DNA from: Frankiales bacterium
GTDB taxonomy: Bacteria > Actinomycetota > Actinomycetes > Mycobacteriales > SCTD01
NCBI GenBank assembly: GCA_025464915.1
Contig: JAODNF010000041.1
Coordinates: forward strand, 1-12,354
Length of the DNA stretch: 12,354 bases
Reading direction: 5' to 3'
Part shown: positions 1 to 7,217 of the stretch, piece by piece
How the letters are laid out: the number at the start of each line of letters is the position of its first letter
Position numbering within the stretch: position 1 is the first letter of the stretch
The notes under the pieces: model-generated
The model's database searches: none
Told to the model about the DNA's origin: nothing
The model's input: only the letters and a program-made list of their open reading frames with translations
Translations under genes and position numbers: made by a program

Positions 1-1198
1 CCGACACCGCGTTGAAGAAGGTTGACTTGCCCGCGCCGTTGGCCCCGATGAGACCGACGATCTCGCTGCGCCGCACCTCGAGGTCGACGTCGGCCAGGGC
101 GATCACGCCGCCGTAGCGGACCGACACCTTCTGGGCGACGAGCAGGGCGGGGCAGGGGAGGCGCTGGGTCAGCGGCCTCGGCACCTCACGGAGCGTCCTG
201 GCGCGCGCTGCCGCGAGGACCGGGTCGGTCGCCTGCGGGCGGGGCTCCGGGCGCTCCCCCAGTCCCCCGAGCCGGTCACGGACGTCACGCAGCACGCCGC
301 CGATCCCCTCCGGCTGCAGGACGACGGAGATCACGAGGACTGCCGCGAGGATGACCGGGATCGTCAGCTGGACCCCCTGGCCGAAGGACGGCTTGAGCAG
401 GAGCGGCAGGGCCGCTGTCGCGAACGCCGCGAGCAGGATGCCGATCGGCGAGCGCGCACCGCCGACCACGACGACCGCGACCATGAGCAGCGACTGCTGG
501 AGGATGAACGGCTGGGTGTCGCTGACGCTGGTCTGCTGCAGGGCGAACAGCGCGCCCCCGAGGCCGGTGATGGCGCCGCTCACGGCGTAGGCGAACAGCT
601 TGGTGCGACCGGTCGAGACACCGAAGGCGACCGCCCGCTGCTCGACGTCGCGCACGGCGAGCAGTGACCGGCCACCCCGGGTACGGCGAAGACCGCCGAG
701 CACGAGCAGCACACCGACGACGAGCGCGACCCCCAGGTAGTACTGGGCCGTGACCCCGGCGAGGTAGCTGGGCGGGTCGAAGGTCTTCCCGGCGAACTTC
801 ACCTGATCCCACTTCTGCGGGATCTGGATGGCGAACTGCTGGAAGGCGAGGGACGCGATCGCGACCTGCAGCCCGCGGATGCGGAGGGCAGGCAGCCCCA
901 CGACCACGGCCGTCACAGCAGTGGCGGCGGCCGCCCCGACGAACACGATCGGCCAGGGCGCCCCGTGAGTGCCGAGCCCCAGAGCGCTGTAGCAGCCCAC
1001 GCCGTACAGGGCCGCGTGGGCGAGCGAGAGCTGGCCGGTCGAGCCGACGAGGACGTCGAGCCCGAGAGCGACCAGCGCGAAGCAGGTGGCCGTCGTGACG
1101 ATGGCCGTCTGCGGCACGTTCATGGCCAGGGGAGCCAGCAGGACGACGGCCAGCAGCGTCAGGCTGGCGGTCCGCGAGGTCAGGTCACGCCGCGACAC
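1..1198 (-). CDS. livM: Branched-chain amino acid type ABC transporter, LivM permease fused to LivG ATPase (3' end outside window)
   Basis: Inner-membrane permease with a C-terminal ABC ATPase on the same chain. It would form the import channel with LivH and power uptake of the ligand caught by the binding protein encoded upstream. I translated 399 codons from the GTG whose first base is 1198. Residues 10-300 are a LivM-type permease of several hydrophobic helices, with the family's cytoplasmic loop (LLAVRDVEQRAVAFGV, about 179-194) followed by an Ala/Gly-rich helix. A charged Pro/Arg linker covers about 303-350. The ATPase starts near 350 (VSVRYGGVIALADVDLEV), with Walker A GANGAGKS at 385-392. 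Signature and Walker B motifs lie beyond base 1. The start overlaps the LivH 3' end by 14 bases, implying translational coupling. Permease-ATPase fusions of this kind occur in other actinomycetes. The substrate need not be an amino acid. Confidence 0.9.
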   Translation of the reverse strand, partial: MSRRDLTSRTASLTLLAVVLLAPLAMNVPQTAIVTTATCFALVALGLDVLVGSTGQLSLAHAALYGVGCYSALGLGTHGAPWPIVFVGAAAATAVTAVVVGLPALRIRGLQVAIASLAFQQFAIQIPQKWDQVKFAGKTFDPPSYLAGVTAQYYLGVALVVGVLLVLGGLRRTRGGRSLLAVRDVEQRAVAFGVSTGRTKLFAYAVSGAITGLGGALFALQQTSVSDTQPFILQQSLLMVAVVVVGGARSPIGILLAAFATAALPLLLKPSFGQGVQLTIPVILAAVLVISVVLQPEGIGGVLRDVRDRLGGLGERPEPRPQATDPVLAAARARTLREVPRPLTQRLPCPALLVAQKVSVRYGGVIALADVDLEVRRSEIVGLIGANGAGKSTFFNAVS

Positions 1199-2063
1199 GG
1201 GTGCTCCCGAACATCCCGCGCGGCCGGACCAGCAGCGTCACGAGCACTGCGGCGAAGACCACGCCTGCACCGGTGGTGGGGTCGACCCGTGAGCCGATGA
1301 CGCCGTTCACCAGACCGACGACAACGCTGCCCGCCACGGCGCCACCGAGGCTGTCGAGGCCGCCGATGACGGCGCCGGCCAGCGCGGACAGCAGGGCCGC
1401 TGTCAGCGAGAACGGGGTGAGCGACCCGTTGACGTTGGCGAGCAGCGCCGCCGCCGCTCCGGACAGCAGACCCGCGACGCCCCAGGAGAAGACGTAGACC
1501 CGGTTCACCGGCACACCCAGCAGTCGGGCCACGGTCGGGTCGCTCGTGGTGGCGCGGGTCGCGAGGCCGAAGCTCGTCCGGGTCAGGAACAGCCACAGAC
1601 CAAGAGCAGAGACGACCGCAAGGCCCAGCAGGGACATCTCCGTCACGGTCAGGGTCGCGCCACCGAGCTCGACCGAGCCGTCTCCGACCGGCGACGGGGC
1701 GGGGAACGGGTCGAGGCCGTACAGCTTCAGCTCGAGCAGCGCGAGGAACAGCGCGACTGCCAGCGTCGCGACCAGGCTGTCGAGGGCGGGGCGCCCCAGC
1801 AGGGGCCGCATGACGAGCCGCTCGACGAGCAGCGCGAGCGCCCCGCCGATCAGCATCGCCACCACCGCCGCGACCCAGACCGGCGGCCGGGTCCTGAGGA
1901 TCCCGTTGTCGTGCCACCACAGGCCGGCGTAGAGGCCGAAGGCACCGATCTCGCCGACGGCGAGCGAGAGCACCCGGGTGCCGGAGTAGATCAGCACGAC
2001 GGCGAGGGACAGCATCGAGTACGCGGAGGCGTACGCGAGCGACAGGACGAGGGCGCTGAGCAC
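1185..2063 (-). CDS. livH: Branched-chain amino acid type ABC transporter permease LivH
   Basis: Integral-membrane permease of 292 residues, partner of the LivM-LivG fusion. It starts with GTG whose first base is the last G of the TAG stop of the binding-protein gene (TAGTG), so the two genes are coupled by a one-base overlap. Hydrophobic helices run through the protein (about 1-25, 62-82, 96-115, 144-162, 190-210, 222-256, 266-280). The cytoplasmic loop LATRATTSDPTVARLLGV (167-184), followed by a Gly/Ala-rich helix, is the conserved LivH/LivM signature. A reading frame continues far upstream of 2063, but that part overlaps the binding-protein gene and encodes arginine-rich shadow sequence, so I rejected the longer start. 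Length is normal for LivH. Confidence 0.9.
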   Translation of the reverse strand: MLSALVLSLAYASAYSMLSLAVVLIYSGTRVLSLAVGEIGAFGLYAGLWWHDNGILRTRPPVWVAAVVAMLIGGALALLVERLVMRPLLGRPALDSLVATLAVALFLALLELKLYGLDPFPAPSPVGDGSVELGGATLTVTEMSLLGLAVVSALGLWLFLTRTSFGLATRATTSDPTVARLLGVPVNRVYVFSWGVAGLLSGAAAALLANVNGSLTPFSLTAALLSALAGAVIGGLDSLGGAVAGSVVVGLVNGVIGSRVDPTTGAGVVFAAVLVTLLVRPRGMFGSTRVAA

Positions 2064-3564
2064 TAGTACGTCGAGGCGTAGTTGGACTCGGTCGCCCACA
2101 CGGCGTTGCCGGAGGCGCCTGAGCCCTTGACCGTCATGACGATGGTGCGGTCGCCGCTGCCGTACCTCTTGCCACCCGTGAAGTCGAGCGGCGGCCAGCA
2201 CATCGGTGCCTTCGTGACGACGTCCGTGGCGCCGGTACGCAGGTTCTGCATCGCCACCCGGAAGCTGTTGCGACCCAGGTTCGGACCGGCGTCGTGCATG
2301 GCCGCAGCGACGATCTGCCCGAAGCCCCAGGCGCCCAGGCCGATGTCCTTGTCCTGGCTCGTGCGGCCTGCCGTGTTGACCCTGTTGAAGGTCGCGTACC
2401 TCGGGTCGCTGAGCCCGCCCCAGGGGCTGAAGGACCGGGCGCCGTCCAGTGCTCCGGACGACGGGGTGAGCACGAGGTTGAAGCCCCAGGCGATCGAGCT
2501 GCTCACCCAGACCGGGTGGTAGCCGTCGGCCTGGCTCTCCTTGGAGATGTTGATCGCGTTGTTCGGTGCGACGTAGAGCCACACCGACTGGGCGCCGTCG
2601 GTCTTGAGCTTCTGCGCCTCCGCGAGGAACTGGTTGCCCATGCCGTCGACGACCTCGTTGTGCACGACCTTCAGCCCGATCCGCTTCGCCTCGGCGACGA
2701 ACGCGTCCCGCGCCGGGTAGGCGGTCGGGTCGTTCTCGCCGACGAAGCCGACCTTCGTCAGGTGCAACCGGTCCTTCATGTAGTCGGCGATCTGCACGCC
2801 GTTGTGCACCTGGTCGGTGCCGATGTAGAACGCGTCGTCCGGGATCTCCTGCGAGTGCGGCATCTGGTTGACCAGGTGCGGGATGCCCGCCTTGTGCAGG
2901 GCCGTGACGAGGGCGCCCTCCACGGAGATCCGGTCGAGCGTGATCGCGGCGAAGATGCCGTCGCTGACGGCCTGCTGCACGGCGCTGCGGGCACCCGCCT
3001 CCGTGCTCTTGGTGTCATAGATCGTGACGGTCACGTTGCGCCCGTAGATGCCGCCCTTGGACTTCACGTAGTCGAAGTAGTTCTGGGCCTGCGCGTCGAT
3101 GGTCGGCGGAACCGGCGCTGCGCCCGTCTTGGGGACGAAGAGCCCGATCTTCACGGACGTCTTCGTGACCCCCGTCGTGCTCCCCGGGGGTACGGCCGAG
3201 GGACCGGAGGTGCCGGAGGTCGCGCCGCCATTCGCCGTACCACCTGAGCTCGTTCCGGCCGACGTCGCGCCGCCGCTGCTCCCCGTGCCGCCACCCGAGC
3301 CCCCGGACGCGCCCGCACCGGAGGTGCCCACGCCGGACGTTCCCCCCCCGAGGCGCCCGCGAGGACGTCCCCGCCGGTGGTCGAGGCGGTGCGTGGCAGC
3401 CGGGAGGGGGTCCCGCCCGTCCCGCCGTCCGTGCCCGCCTGGGCCTGGGACAGACCGCCGCCCGCGAGCGCTGTGCTGTCGTTGCCGTCGTCGCGGGCGA
3501 ACCGCGCCGCGCAGCCGGTCGTGAGGATCAGGGACAGCGCAAGCGCGAGCGGGGCGGGGCGCAC
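2063..3564 (-). CDS. ABC transporter substrate-binding lipoprotein (type 1 periplasmic-binding fold), frameshifted at a G8 tract
   Basis: Extracellular ligand receptor for the Liv-type importer downstream. The GTG at 3564 opens a signal peptide (PLALALSLILTTGC) with a probable lipobox Cys at residue 18 and follows GAGGAGAGG by 9 bases. This frame covers 74 residues and then meets eight consecutive G on the coding strand (3342-3349). The Peripla_BP_6-like domain continues one frame away, from about 3343 to the TAG at 2063. One extra G, or two fewer, would give a single product of about 500 residues: lipoprotein signal, a Gly/Ser/Thr/Ala-rich linker of about 60 residues, then the binding domain beginning TKTSVKIGLFVPKTGAAP. 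As written, a reader could start only at an internal GTG (3331) and would lose the export signal. This may be a sequencing or assembly error, a phase-variable tract or a pseudogene. The intact domain and intact downstream genes argue against old decay. Confidence 0.85.
3342..3349 (-). repeat. G8 homopolymer inside the binding-protein gene
   Basis: Eight C on the plus strand, eight G on the coding strand. It is the only place where the lipoprotein signal frame and the binding-domain frame can be joined without disturbing either. Both flanking frames encode compatible Gly/Ser/Thr-rich sequence, so the exact number of G decides whether the full-length product is made. Confidence 0.8.
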
Positions 3565-3590
3565 TGGGTCGTGCCTCTCCTCAGCAGGAT

Positions 3591-3608
3591 GTGACAGCCG
3601 TCACTGTA
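3591..3608 (-). promoter_or_regulatory. Putative liv promoter (-10 TACAGT) with overlapping operator-like inverted repeat
   Basis: On the minus strand, TACAGT (3608-3603) fits the actinobacterial -10 consensus TANNNT. It would place the transcript start near 3596, giving a leader of about 30 bases that contains the ribosome site GAGGAGAGG (3582-3574). I see no convincing -35. The repeat GTGAC-agcc-GTCAC (3591-3604) overlaps the -10 and the expected start point, a position where a repressor would block initiation. No regulator gene is in the window. Confidence 0.45.
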
Positions 3609-3635
3609 GGCAAACCCGGGTGAAACGGACAGGGA

Positions 3636-3669
3636 GGTCCGGCTCAGCCCCTCGCGAAGGGGACGGACC
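3636..3669. terminator. Two-part hairpin in the liv / amidohydrolase intergenic region
   Basis: An outer stem GGTCCG (3636-3641) / CGGACC (3664-3669) encloses an inner stem CCCCT (3648-3652) / AGGGG (3658-3662) with a 5-base loop. There is no T tract on either strand. It lies downstream of the amidohydrolase and upstream of the liv promoter, so it could end the former transcript or simply be an intergenic structure. Confidence 0.3.
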
Positions 3670-3759
3670 CAGTGCGACCATGCCGTTGGCCTGCCGCGCA
3701 GCGGCCAGGACCCGGTCGAAGCCGACCGGTCCCGCAGCACGATCCGCAGCGCTGGTCCG

Positions 3760-3789
3760 CGGCGAGCCTGGTCGGGGCGGCGCTCGCCG
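3760..3789 (-). terminator. Candidate transcription terminator after the amidohydrolase gene
   Basis: A perfect 8-base stem, CGGCGAGC (3760-3767) / GCTCGCCG (3782-3789), with a 14-base loop, beginning 10 bases past the amidohydrolase stop codon on the minus strand. There is no U tract, which is common for actinobacterial terminator hairpins. The rest of 3565-3799 contains the liv leader and promoter and no reading frame that looks like a gene. Confidence 0.4.
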
Positions 3790-3799
3790 GGGCAGCTGC

Positions 3800-4975
3800 C
3801 TACTGCGGACGCATCAGACCCAGGGCGTTCTCGCGGAGCACGCGCCGCTGGACGTCGGGGTCGACGTCCTTGAGCTCGACGAGGTAGTCGAGCGGCGAGG
3901 GCATGCCCTCGATGTGCGGCCAGTCAGACCCGAACACGACCCGTTCCGGGCCCATGATGTCGAGGACCTCGTGGACGTCGTCCTCCCAGAACGGGTTGAT
4001 CCAGACCCGCTCCTTGAACTGCTCGACCGGGTCTGTCTTCCAGTAGCCGGGCATCTTCTTCGACGCCGACGTCAGGCCCTTGAGCAGCCCGGGCAGGAAC
4101 TGCGCCCCGTTCTCCACGCTGACGACCCGCAGCCGTGGGAAGCGGTCGAAGATCTGGTCGAACACCATCGACGCGAGGAAGTCGTGGATGGACCGCTCCA
4201 TCGTGAGCTGGGTGATCCTCGGTCGACCTGCGCCCTTGAACGACGAGCTGAAGGCGCCGCCCGAGTAGCCCGCGGTCGCGGTCGGCCCAGCATCGCCGGC
4301 GTGCACGACGACCGGGATGTCGGCCTCCTGAAGCCGGGCCCAGAACGGGTCGAACGCCTCGTCGCTGGCGGGCAGCTGACCGTCGCGCGTGGTCGGTGCG
4401 GCGGCCCGCATGACGACCGACCGCGCGCCCCGCGCGAGCGCCCGCTCGAGCTCGCTGACGGCCCAGTCGACGTCGCACAGCGACAGGTAGGGCGCAGCCC
4501 AGATGCGGTTCTGGTAGCCGTACCCCCAGTCCTCCTCGACCCAGCGGTTGAAGGCCGAGAACAGCAGCGTCACCGCCTGGGGGTCGTTCTTGAGCTCCTC
4601 CTCGTAGAGCATGCCGAGGGTCGGGTAGAGCCAGATCTGCTCCACCCCCTGCTCGTCCATCGCCGCGAGCCGGGCGTCGCGGTCCCGGTAGGCGGGGCGG
4701 ACCGGCTCGCGGTCACGCAGGAACTCCAGCGGGTTGCGCCCGTCGGGGTTGCCGCGGAAGTAGTCGGCCATGGCCCCTGGGAGCGACACGGGGTCGAAGG
4801 TGGGGTTCACGACCGCGTGGTTCACCCGGCCACCGACCACGTGGTACTGGCGCCCGTTCACCTCGGCCCACTGGATGACCCGCTCGCCGTGCCGCGGGTC
4901 CAGGTGCCGGGTGAAGGCGTCGAGCGCCTCGTAGTAGTGGTTGTCCGCGTCGATCACGCCGTAGTCGAGGTCCAC
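3800..4975 (-). CDS. Amidohydrolase family 2 metal-dependent hydrolase/decarboxylase
   Basis: Cytoplasmic TIM-barrel enzyme of 391 residues. Visible family features are the N-terminal metal motif DADNHYYE (D9, D11, H13), the barrel histidine in PVVVHAGD (H225), VSVENG (E288, N289) and the C-terminal FGSDWPH (D351, H354). Amidohydrolase-2 proteins hydrolyse or decarboxylate small cyclic or aromatic acids. The substrate here cannot be read from the sequence. A much longer open frame extends upstream, but that part overlaps the zinc-ribbon gene and is shadow sequence. I chose GTG 4975 because it lies just before the conserved N-terminus and has TACCGT exactly 7 bases upstream, a leaderless promoter layout, with no Shine-Dalgarno. 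It lies 26 bases after the zinc-ribbon gene and 235 bases before the liv genes. A metabolic link with the importer is possible but is only inference. Confidence 0.88.
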   Translation of the reverse strand: MDLDYGVIDADNHYYEALDAFTRHLDPRHGERVIQWAEVNGRQYHVVGGRVNHAVVNPTFDPVSLPGAMADYFRGNPDGRNPLEFLRDREPVRPAYRDRDARLAAMDEQGVEQIWLYPTLGMLYEEELKNDPQAVTLLFSAFNRWVEEDWGYGYQNRIWAAPYLSLCDVDWAVSELERALARGARSVVMRAAAPTTRDGQLPASDEAFDPFWARLQEADIPVVVHAGDAGPTATAGYSGGAFSSSFKGAGRPRITQLTMERSIHDFLASMVFDQIFDRFPRLRVVSVENGAQFLPGLLKGLTSASKKMPGYWKTDPVEQFKERVWINPFWEDDVHEVLDIMGPERVVFGSDWPHIEGMPSPLDYLVELKDVDPDVQRRVLRENALGLMRPQ

Positions 4976-4982
4976 GTCGTCG

Positions 4983-4999
4983 ACGGTAGAACACGTTCT
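4983..4999 (-). promoter_or_regulatory. Leaderless promoter of the amidohydrolase gene with adjoining inverted repeat
   Basis: On the minus strand, TACCGT (4988-4983) is followed by 7 bases and then the GTG start. Directly upstream and sharing one base is AGAAC-GT-GTTCT (4999-4988), an inverted repeat with 5-base arms and a 2-base centre. It sits in the -35/-10 region, where a regulator could act. The half-site spacing differs from the LexA box (GAAC-N4-GTTC). Confidence 0.5.
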
Positions 5000-5001
5000 C
5001 G

Positions 5002-6096
5002 TCAGCCGGAAGACCTGTGTCCCTGCTGGTAGGCGTAGACGCCGATACCGATCACGACAAGCGCAGCGAGGGCGGCGAGCGTGATCTTGATCCACGACCA
5101 CGGCCGGTCGCCGATGACCTTGCCGGTGTTGGCGTTCACGTAGACCGCGTAGGTCTTGCCGGAGAAGACGTAGGTCGCGAACCAGAGCGGCAGCAGGAGC
5201 AGCCGGAACAGCAGGTCGACGTCGTAGGTCGTCATGGAGTGGACCCGCTGCTCGTCCCCCCCGATGTCGCTGCGGCAGTCCCCCTCGATGACCTGCTGCA
5301 TCTCGTGCTTGGCGTAGCCGAAGCCGGCCTCCGCCATGACCGAGTACCGCGGAACGTCGTACCCGGCGAGGTACTCCGACTCGTAGCCAGTGGCACCCGC
5401 TGTCGACCACGGGCCGAGCTTCTCGAGCGTCTCCGCGTCCGGCGTCGTGATGCCGGGGGCGAGGACGTCGACGAAGTCGCGGGAGACGCGTCCCGAGGCC
5501 GGGTACCAGGCCGTGTGCTGGACCTGCCGCGTCCGGGTCTGGCCGTTCTCGGTGTAGGTCTCGGTCGTGTAGTAGTGCTCGCCGCGCTCGCCCGAGTAGT
5601 CGGTCGTGGTCTTGTCGTCGAAGCCCCAGTGCGGCAGGTATCCGCCTCGCATCGAGTCGGTCGTCCGCACCTTCTTCAGCGCGTTGGGAGCGAACCAGCG
5701 CGACGACGACCACGTGCCGAAGGCTGCCGAGGCGGCCTTCTGGTCCACGGCGAACGGGACGATCCCGTCCGGGGACTTGAGCTCACCGCCGCAGTCGTCC
5801 GTCACGACGATGGCACCGCGACAGCTCTGGCAGCGACCAGCGACGGCCGTCGTCGTGTTCGGGGAACCGCAGTTGCGGCAGCTGACCGTGAACGCCGGCA
5901 GCGTGCTCACGAGTGCGTGCGGGACGTTCGCGTAGGCGACGTAGTCGTGCTTGGTGCTGTCCGCCGAGGTCGTGATGGCGACGGTCGCCCCGCAGTACGG
6001 GCACTTCATGCTCGAGGTCCCCGGCTGGAACTCGAGGGCGGCCCCGCAGGAGCTGCAGGCGTACTGGTGCTGCTGCCCCGAGGAGGGCGCCGTCAC
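5002..6096 (-). CDS. Twin zinc-ribbon protein with C-terminal membrane anchor (B. subtilis YdjG-like)
   Basis: A 364-residue protein, probably anchored in the cytoplasmic membrane with its bulk in the cytosol. Two zinc ribbons are clear: C14-x2-C17 with C32-x2-C35, and C73-x2-C76 with C89-x2-C92. A long middle region rich in Tyr/Thr/Gly follows, then a hydrophobic stretch (about 295-312) and a C-terminal transmembrane helix (about 337-356, ITLAALAALVVIGIGVYAY). GTG 6096 overlaps the SPFH gene's TGA in a GTGA tetramer, so the two are translationally coupled. The long frame upstream of 6096 is shadow of the SPFH gene. In B. subtilis, YdjG with YdjH forms the membrane platform for the SPFH protein YdjI and PspA. 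I infer a similar envelope role from domain make-up and pairing; no pspA gene lies in this window. Confidence 0.82.
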   Translation of the reverse strand: MTAPSSGQQHQYACSSCGAALEFQPGTSSMKCPYCGATVAITTSADSTKHDYVAYANVPHALVSTLPAFTVSCRNCGSPNTTTAVAGRCQSCRGAIVVTDDCGGELKSPDGIVPFAVDQKAASAAFGTWSSSRWFAPNALKKVRTTDSMRGGYLPHWGFDDKTTTDYSGERGEHYYTTETYTENGQTRTRQVQHTAWYPASGRVSRDFVDVLAPGITTPDAETLEKLGPWSTAGATGYESEYLAGYDVPRYSVMAEAGFGYAKHEMQQVIEGDCRSDIGGDEQRVHSMTTYDVDLLFRLLLLPLWFATYVFSGKTYAVYVNANTGKVIGDRPWSWIKITLAALAALVVIGIGVYAYQQGHRSSG

Positions 6097-7202
6097 GCCG
6101 GCGGGAGCGGCGGCGGCGCCGCCGAGGCCAGCTCCGGGACGTCGCCCAGCCGCGTCCAGGCGGCCATGCCGGACTTCCAGACCAGGGTGTCGGGGGTGAT
6201 CCCGGCGCGGCCGACGACCTCCGCGGGCGACAGCGGCCCGACCTGCTGGCCGTTCTCCCCGACGTACCACTGCGTCGCGCCCGGCAGGGGCGGCGGCGCC
6301 GCAGCCGCGGCACCGGGTGCCGGAGCAAGGGCGGGTACGGCCGTCGGCTGCAGCGCGTTGGCCAGCTGGGCACCGAGAGCAGCGCCCGCGCCGATGCCCA
6401 CACCGGCGCCGGCGATCCCGCTGGGGTTGTTCGCGGCGTCGCCGATGGCGGTGGCCGCCTGCAGCTTCGTGTAGTCGTCGAGGGCGCCCTTCATCACGCC
6501 GACCTCGCTGCGCTTGTCGACCATGGCCTCGACCTCCGGCGGGAGGGAGACGTTCTCGATGACGAAGCGCGGCATCGTCAGGCCGAGGTGCTTGAGGTCC
6601 TCGCTGATGATCGGCGCGAGCCGGTCCGCGATCTCGGACTGGTGGGCGGCCAGGTCGAGGACGGCGACGCCGCTCGTCGCCAGCGCCGTGACGGTCCGGG
6701 CGACCACGTTCTGCCGGATGAACTCGCTGACCTCGTCGGTCTGGAAGCGGGGGTCGGTGCCGACGAGCTCGCGCAGGAGCACGGCCGGGTCGTCGACCTT
6801 GACCGTGAAGGTGCCGAAGGCCCGCACGCGCACCATGCCGAAGTCGGCGTCGCGCATCATCGCGGGGTTCTGCGTCCCCCACTTCATGTCGGTGAACTGG
6901 CGGGTGCTGACGAAGTAGACCTCGGCCTTGAAGGGGCTGTTGAACCCGTACTTCCACCCCTTCAGGGTCGACAGGATCGGCAGGTTCTTCGTCTCGAGGC
7001 TGTAGGTCCCCGGCGAGAAGACGTCCGCGATCTGGCCCTCGTTGACGAAGACCGCGACCTGGCTCTCACGCACGACCAGCTGGGCGCCGTTCTTGATCTC
7101 GTTGTCGTAGCGCGGAAAGCGCCAGACGATGGTGTCGCGGGTGTCGTCGGTCCACTCGACGATGTCGACGAACTCGCCCTTGATCTTGTTGATGAGACCC
7201 AT
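6093..7202 (-). CDS. SPFH-domain protein with C-terminal GYF_2 domain (B. subtilis YdjI-like)
   Basis: A 369-residue cytoplasmic protein expected to oligomerise at the membrane. The N-terminal two-thirds (about 1-250) matches the SPFH type long labelled 'virion core protein': WRFPRYDNEIKNGAQLVVRE, then SPGTYSLETKNLP and GTFTVKVDDPAVLL. An Ala/Gly helix (about 260-285) and a Pro/Ala linker follow. Residues 310-355 are a GYF_2 domain (QWYVGENGQQVGPLSPAEV ending VWKSGMAAW). The linker and the tail both carry AAPPPLP (301-307 and 361-367), one on each side of GYF_2. The ATG at 7202 lacks a Shine-Dalgarno but has TACCGT 7 bases upstream, so it is probably leaderless and heads its own transcript, although the DUF3027 stop is only 15 bases away. 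The 4-base overlap with the zinc-ribbon gene implies joint production and a shared complex. Confidence 0.88.
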   Translation of the reverse strand: MGLINKIKGEFVDIVEWTDDTRDTIVWRFPRYDNEIKNGAQLVVRESQVAVFVNEGQIADVFSPGTYSLETKNLPILSTLKGWKYGFNSPFKAEVYFVSTRQFTDMKWGTQNPAMMRDADFGMVRVRAFGTFTVKVDDPAVLLRELVGTDPRFQTDEVSEFIRQNVVARTVTALATSGVAVLDLAAHQSEIADRLAPIISEDLKHLGLTMPRFVIENVSLPPEVEAMVDKRSEVGVMKGALDDYTKLQAATAIGDAANNPSGIAGAGVGIGAGAALGAQLANALQPTAVPALAPAPGAAAAAPPPLPGATQWYVGENGQQVGPLSPAEVVGRAGITPDTLVWKSGMAAWTRLGDVPELASAAPPPLPPA

Positions 7203-7209
7203 GGCGCGA

Positions 7210-7215
7210 ACGGTA
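7210..7215 (-). promoter_or_regulatory. Leaderless -10 element of the SPFH / zinc-ribbon operon
   Basis: TACCGT on the minus strand, 7 bases before the ATG at 7202 and 2 bases after the DUF3027 stop codon. The 15-base gap therefore contains little else than this element and its spacer. No -35 hexamer was recognised; any such element would lie inside the DUF3027 coding sequence. Confidence 0.5.
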
Positions 7216-7217
7216 CT

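Noticed and set aside
1180..1920. Alternative minus-strand frame of 246 residues overlapping livH.
   Set aside because: Arg/Gly/Ala-rich, with no membrane helices or motifs. The overlapping LivH frame is clearly the gene.
2294..3247. Long plus-strand open frame of about 317 residues antisense to the binding-protein gene.
   Set aside because: Its product is Arg/Val/Asp-rich without any recognisable motif, the usual shadow of a high-GC gene on the other strand. The same holds for plus-strand frames at 3377-5032, 5017-6474 and 6588-8162.
3560..3676. An 11-base inverted repeat (CGCACTGGGTC at 3560-3570 and its complement at 3666-3676) flanking the liv promoter.
   Set aside because: Several repeats of this length within about 120 bases are expected by chance in 12 kb at this GC content. 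One copy lies over a start codon and there is no other support.
3528..3740. A 70-residue minus-strand frame across the liv promoter region.
   Set aside because: It has no ribosome site and no conserved features, and it would run through the promoter and into the lipoprotein start.
4988..4999. Possible LexA/SOS box because of GAAC and GTTC half sites.
   Set aside because: The half sites are 2 bases apart instead of 4, and the gene is not a damage-response gene. Kept only as a generic inverted repeat.
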